Origin: an uncultured Eubacterium sp.
GTDB taxonomy: Bacteria > Bacillota > Clostridia > Lachnospirales > Lachnospiraceae
Assembly (NCBI GenBank): GCA_910579145.1
Contig: CAJTTQ010000003.1
Coordinates: forward strand, 11,448-75,373
Length of the DNA stretch: 63,926 bases
Direction of reading: 5' to 3'
The notes under the pieces were generated by a model. The model did not search any database and was not told the DNA's origin. It saw only the letters and a program-made list of their open reading frames with translations. Of the stretch, positions 60,203 through 63,926 are shown piece by piece. Both the position numbers and the translations under genes were made by a program. How positions within the stretch are numbered: position 1 is the first letter of the stretch; each line of letters opens with the position of its first letter.

Positions 60203-61903
60203 ATGGCAACAAAGGCTAATTACAAACTTGAAGAAATCGGTGCTGGCAAAGTTGGTTTTTCCAAAACCCGTGCAATCATCGAGGCAGGATTTTATGGTAA
60301 CAATGTAGTGAAGGTAAATACCCTGAAAGAGGCGTACAAGTTGGCGAAAAATTCACCGGGGACGATCGTGACTGATATGCCGGTGTATCGAGGAGAAGAG
60401 TTCGGTCTTGATGCCGATGCGAAAGTCTTACTTTTCAATGACGGTGCGGTAACGGGACGTTATGCGGCAGCGCGCCGGATCAAAGGCGAGCCGGGAGTAG
60501 ACGCTCCAAAACTGGACAAAGTAGTTATGGATGCGATGTATAAGACCCGTTTTCGGAAATTGTATCATGCGCAGGTATTTGTAGGTCTTGACCCTGAATT
60601 TATGGTAAAAGCACATCTTCTGATCCCAGAAGGAGAGGAAAACCTTCTTTATAACTGGATGCTGAACTTCCAGTATATGTCAGACTGCTATGTAAAAATG
60701 TACAAGGAGTCTAAACCGGTAGGCGACGGTAAAGAAGCAGACATTTACATCTTCTCAGATCCGCAGTGGAAACCGACACCAAGTCCGGATGTGGACTATA
60801 GCTGCCTGAGCGATGATCAGACTCTCTGCTATTTCGATACAAACGAAAACTGTGCCGCTATCCTCGGCATGAAATATTTTGGTGAGCATAAGAAAGGTAC
60901 ACTGACGATGGCGTGGGCGATCGCGAACCGTAATGGTTACGCATCCTGCCACGGCGGACAGAAAGAGTACGCTCTTCCAGATGGAAGAAAATATGTGGCA
61001 TCGGTATTCGGTCTCTCTGGTTCCGGTAAATCCACGCTTACCCATGCGAAACATAACAACAAATATGGCGATAAGGCGATCACTGTACTGCATGACGACG
61101 CGTTTATCATCAACACAGATACGTGTTCATCGGTTGCCCTTGAGCCTACTTATTTTGATAAGACGGCTGACTATCCGACCGGATGTCCAGATAACCAGTA
61201 TCTGCTCACTGTGCAGAACTGTTCGGCTACGATGGATGAGGACGGAAAGATCCAGCTTGTGACAGAAGATATCCGTAACGGTAACGGCCGTGCGATCAAA
61301 TCAAAACTTTGGTCTCCGAACCGCGTGGATAAGATCGATGCTCCGGTTAACTCCATTATCTGGATCATGAAAGACCCGACGATTCCGCCGGTAGTGAAGC
61401 TGAAAGGTTCGGCTCTTGCATCGGTAATGGGTGCGACGCTTGCAACAAAGACATCGACCGCAGAGCGTGTGGCAGCAGGCACAGACCTGAACGCACTCCG
61501 TATCGTGCCATATGCTAACCCATTCCGTACGTACCCGCTCGTAAATGACTATGAGAAGTTTAAAAAGCTCGTTGAGGAGAAGAACGTAGACTGCTATATC
61601 GTAAATACGGGTGATTTCATGGGCAAAAAGGTACAGCCGAAAGATACGCTTGGCATTTTGGAAGCGATCGTAGAAGGAAAAGCGGAGTTCAAGCAGTGGG
61701 GACCGCTCGCGGATGTTGAGATCATGGATTGGGAAGGTTTCGTACCGGACATGAACGACGCAGAGTATAAAGCAGCACTGAAGAGCGCGATGGAGAACCG
61801 TGTCAACGCTGTAGAGAAGTTTGCTACGGATAAAGACGGTTATGACAAACTTCCAGATGAGGCACTCGAAGCGCTGAAGAAACTTGTTTCTGAACTTAGC
61901 TGA
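60203..61903 (+). CDS. pckA: phosphoenolpyruvate carboxykinase (ATP)
   Basis: This 566-residue enzyme starts at ATG 60203 after TTAGGAGGTAAATTTCTC. GLSGSGKST (from residue 270) is the kinase P-loop; HDDAFIINTDT and MNFQYM-like segments belong to the active site. It is somewhat longer than the common ~540 residues. In fermenters it often fixes CO2 onto PEP and makes ATP. It sits next to pyk, the other PEP-consuming enzyme. Confidence 0.95.
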   Translation: MATKANYKLEEIGAGKVGFSKTRAIIEAGFYGNNVVKVNTLKEAYKLAKNSPGTIVTDMPVYRGEEFGLDADAKVLLFNDGAVTGRYAAARRIKGEPGVDAPKLDKVVMDAMYKTRFRKLYHAQVFVGLDPEFMVKAHLLIPEGEENLLYNWMLNFQYMSDCYVKMYKESKPVGDGKEADIYIFSDPQWKPTPSPDVDYSCLSDDQTLCYFDTNENCAAILGMKYFGEHKKGTLTMAWAIANRNGYASCHGGQKEYALPDGRKYVASVFGLSGSGKSTLTHAKHNNKYGDKAITVLHDDAFIINTDTCSSVALEPTYFDKTADYPTGCPDNQYLLTVQNCSATMDEDGKIQLVTEDIRNGNGRAIKSKLWSPNRVDKIDAPVNSIIWIMKDPTIPPVVKLKGSALASVMGATLATKTSTAERVAAGTDLNALRIVPYANPFRTYPLVNDYEKFKKLVEEKNVDCYIVNTGDFMGKKVQPKDTLGILEAIVEGKAEFKQWGPLADVEIMDWEGFVPDMNDAEYKAALKSAMENRVNAVEKFATDKDGYDKLPDEALEALKKLVSELS

Positions 61904-61940
61904 TCTGGTTGTCAGCCTGGATAAATAAATGATGTTTGAT

Positions 61941-61978
61941 GGGAACCTGCGGAGCAGACAGCGGCAGGTTCCCATTTT
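61941..61978 (+). terminator. pckA terminator
   Basis: Stem GGGAACCTGC/GCAGGTTCCC (61941-61950 with 61964-61973), then ATTTTTG. Confidence 0.85.
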
Positions 61979-62490
61979 TGGGTGTGGGGATAGGCATGCT
62001 GTCGGAGGTATATATCCCGTTTAGTATGATTTTTTGTCTGATCGGGGTTTTTTGTGGAAATAGATTAGCGATGTTGTTACAATGAATTTCATTGTGCGCC
62101 AGACGCGGATTGTAAAATGCCCTATAGTGACAGGTTATTTCATGGCTGCTTGGTTTGTCAGACTGAGCGGCTATTTTGTTTTTGTTAGCACTTGAATTTC
62201 CGAAAACGAGACGGGGAGAGCTATGGACAATAAAACGCTCCATCTACGATGCTGATTTCAGTATAGCCTATGTGGTGTTTCATTTTTGGGAACAAAAGCT
62301 CACGTTGTCAAAGAGTGTCTCATTGTGATAGAATATACGATATAACTCAAACTATAGGTACCTTGAAAATTTAATCATAACTGGCAAAAAGGATGGCATG
62401 AAACCATCTGAATGGGACGAGCGGGGTTCTATATTTTTTAGAAGGCATTTGTATCGTAAATATAATGGTTAAAAGTAAAGGAGAGAAAAA
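61979..62490. other. intergenic region with promoter
   Basis: No gene is supported. A promoter TTGTCA (62305-62310), 18-bp spacer, TAGAAT (62329-62334) faces the secreted-protein gene. About 150 bases of untranslated leader follow, ending in AAAGGAGAG. Confidence 0.6.
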
Positions 62491-63481
62491 ATGAAGAAGC
62501 AAATACAAGTTATTATTACATATTTATTGATAGTATCTTTCATCATGACAAGTGTGTTGTCTGGGAATTATATCAACGTACAAGCGTAAAACAGTGATAC
62601 AGAATTGGTGATAGACGAAGCAGATGAAAGTGAGGAAGAAGATGGGGATGAGGAAGAGGAAATAGAGAGAGAAGTTGAAATTTCCTACAAAATTACAGGG
62701 AAATGGGATAAACATTACAATTTAGAAGTGACCTTAACAAACGTAACGGATGAAAAAATTGATGATTGGGAAATACGAGTTCCTGTCAATTTTGAAATAG
62801 AAAATATATGGAATGCAAGGATTACTGATAAACAGGAAGGGGAGTATATGATTCATAATGCAGAGTGGAATCAAGATATACCACATAAGGGATCCATATC
62901 GTTTGGAATGACGATTTCAGGAGAAGAGGAGCCAGTATTGCCTCAGTATTGTGAAATGGTAAGAATGTGTTTAGGTGTTGCAGACGATTATAATGTTTCT
63001 TATACGGAATATAGCCGTTGGGACAATCATGTAAATGGTAAAATTACAATTACTAACAATACTGGGCGAACGATAGAAGATTGGAGTCTTTTGTTGGAAG
63101 CTAATATAGAAATTGAAAATATATGGAATGCAAGTATAGTTGATTCGTATGAGTTGATGGATGGGGAGTCTGATGGGGTTAGTTATACATTAGAGAATGT
63201 TGCAAATAACCAAAATATAAAAGCGGGGGAAGCGGTCGAATTTGGATTTGTTGCTAAAAGCAAGGGTGAGGTGGAGATTTTTGAAAGTCAGTTGTTTAAT
63301 TTAATAGAGGATGATGGTGAAGTAGATTATGATTATGAAGAAGAGGAAGATTATGATTATGATGAGTTGATCTGGGACGAGGATGCTTTTGAAACATCTG
63401 AAGAGTATGTCGAGTATATAAATCGTGTTGATGGTGTAACCGAAAATGGTGATACATACAACCTGGATTCTCGGAACACAT
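62491..63481 (+). pseudogene. secreted carbohydrate-binding-like protein, doubly disrupted
   Basis: ATG 62491 follows AAAGGAG and opens a clear signal peptide (hydrophobic core TYLLIVSFIMTSVLSG, cleavage near VQA). The next codon is TAA (62587-62589); the frame then continues for about 297 codons. The mature part has an acidic stretch and two CBM2-like modules (KWDKHYNLEVTLTNVTDEKI DDW and RWDNHVNGKITITNNTGRTI, each with NIWNA). The frame ends in NLDSRNT at sequence that probably belongs to the adjoining IS; NLDS followed by acidic Ca-binding repeats would be the expected continuation. Broken at both ends. Confidence 0.8.
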
Positions 63482-63606
63482 GACGAGAATCCTCAAAATC
63501 AATCGTTTGAAACCATTGATTTTACTGCCTTTTTTGCTTTTTTACTTGAAAAATGTCTCGTCATGTGTTATAATTAAGCCAATAACACATGACGAGGTGA
63601 ACTGCT
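63466..63606. repeat. IS left-end region with inverted repeats
   Basis: GATTCTCG/CGAGAATC (63466-63473 with 63484-63491), a terminator-like stem around 63493-63523 with T runs, and a perfect 15-bp inverted repeat CTCGTCATGTGTTAT/ATAACACATGACGAG (63557-63571 with 63582-63596). AACACATGACGAG occurs at 63475-63487 and again in the second repeat. These features mark the element's left end and leader. Confidence 0.65.
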
Positions 63607-63926
63607 ATGGCTATAATAAAACAATACGATAAACGCTCCGGCATAACCTATGCTTATGAAGCCACTTATCACTGGGATAAGGAAAAAAAGCAATCCCGCT
63701 GCACCCGGAAATTAATAGGACGGGTGGATGACAAAACAGGGGAGATCTTCCCTACGGACGGCAGATGCCGAAAAGACAAAACACCCAAACCGGAGAAAGC
63801 ACCAAAGCGCGGGCCGGTACCGTCTGCATCAACACGCCATTTGTATTACGGGGCTACTTATCTTCTTGAAAGATTTGCAGATGAACTTGGGCTCACCAGT
63901 GATCTGAAAGCCTGTTTCCCGGATAC
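63607..63926 (+). mobile_element. IS4/IS1634-like transposase, 5' part
   Basis: The first 106 codons of a transposase run off the window: MAIIKQYDKRSGITYAYEAT, WDKEKKQSRCTRKLIGRVD, then a Lys/Pro-rich linker and YGATYLLERFADELGLTSDL. This N-terminal pattern is typical of IS1634-type DDE transposases. It starts 10 bases after the inverted repeat. The catalytic domain is outside the window. Confidence 0.8.

Noticed and set aside
61896..62243. Minus-strand frame of 115 codons after pckA
   Set aside because: It overlaps the end of pckA and its terminator, has no ribosome site and an unprotein-like composition.

Overview
The window looks like the chromosome of a motile, spore-forming, anaerobic Firmicute, most likely Lachnospiraceae. 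The evidence is a SpoIIR homologue, a flagellin/FliS operon behind a sigma-D-type promoter, a Tad/Flp pilus locus with Lachnospiraceae-style DUF5702 and FHA partners, ATP-type PEP carboxykinase, MecA, and AGGAGG ribosome sites throughout. The genus is not determined.

Positions 1-25,150 are a contractile-tailed (P2/PBSX-like) prophage in one orientation. It starts inside an IS30-type element that abuts what appears to be the 3' end of a major capsid gene. Then follow head-tail joining genes, tail sheath, tube, a tail assembly chaperone with a -1 frameshift extension, a self-contained moron unit with its own promoter and terminator, tape measure, and a complete baseplate (gpX, gpD, gpV, gpU, gpW, gpJ, gpI). 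Next comes a diversity-generating retroelement (DGR): target gene 16363-17409 with variable repeat VR 17282-17394, a DNA hairpin, avd, template repeat TR 17936-18048 and reverse transcriptase 18270-19346. VR and TR are 113 bp each and differ at 13 positions, every one an adenine in TR. Lysis genes follow: two membrane proteins, an amidase, a second muralytic enzyme and a holin. A small regulatory region has ribbon-helix-helix (RHH) proteins and four copies of a palindromic operator placed in or beside promoters. A second IS30-type transposase gene closes the phage just before tRNA-Gly(CCC).

Positions 25,249-63,926 are host chromosome. They carry PHP phosphoesterase/ispE and spoIIR; a flagellar operon (a FliK-like 948-residue protein, a cysteine-rich flagellin, FliS); a Tad pilus locus (two prepilin peptidases, TadZ-, TadA-, TadB- and TadC-like proteins, Flp pilin, TadE-like proteins, FHA protein); an ASKHA-domain reductive activator; rhomboid, flavodoxin-SCP2, HIT and MurG; pgi; a ferredoxin; a DUF1858 protein; mecA; a receiver-ComFB regulator; an exopolysaccharide ligase and sugar transferase; a chemoreceptor interrupted by an in-frame amber codon; pyk and pckA. 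The end holds a secreted carbohydrate-binding protein gene broken by an ochre codon and probably by the IS4/IS1634-like element that runs off the edge.

The most notable system is the DGR, which can diversify a probable tail-tip receptor-binding protein. Because the capsid gene appears IS-disrupted while the tail, DGR and lysis genes are intact, the locus could be a decaying prophage or an R-type tailocin with a self-diversifying fibre.
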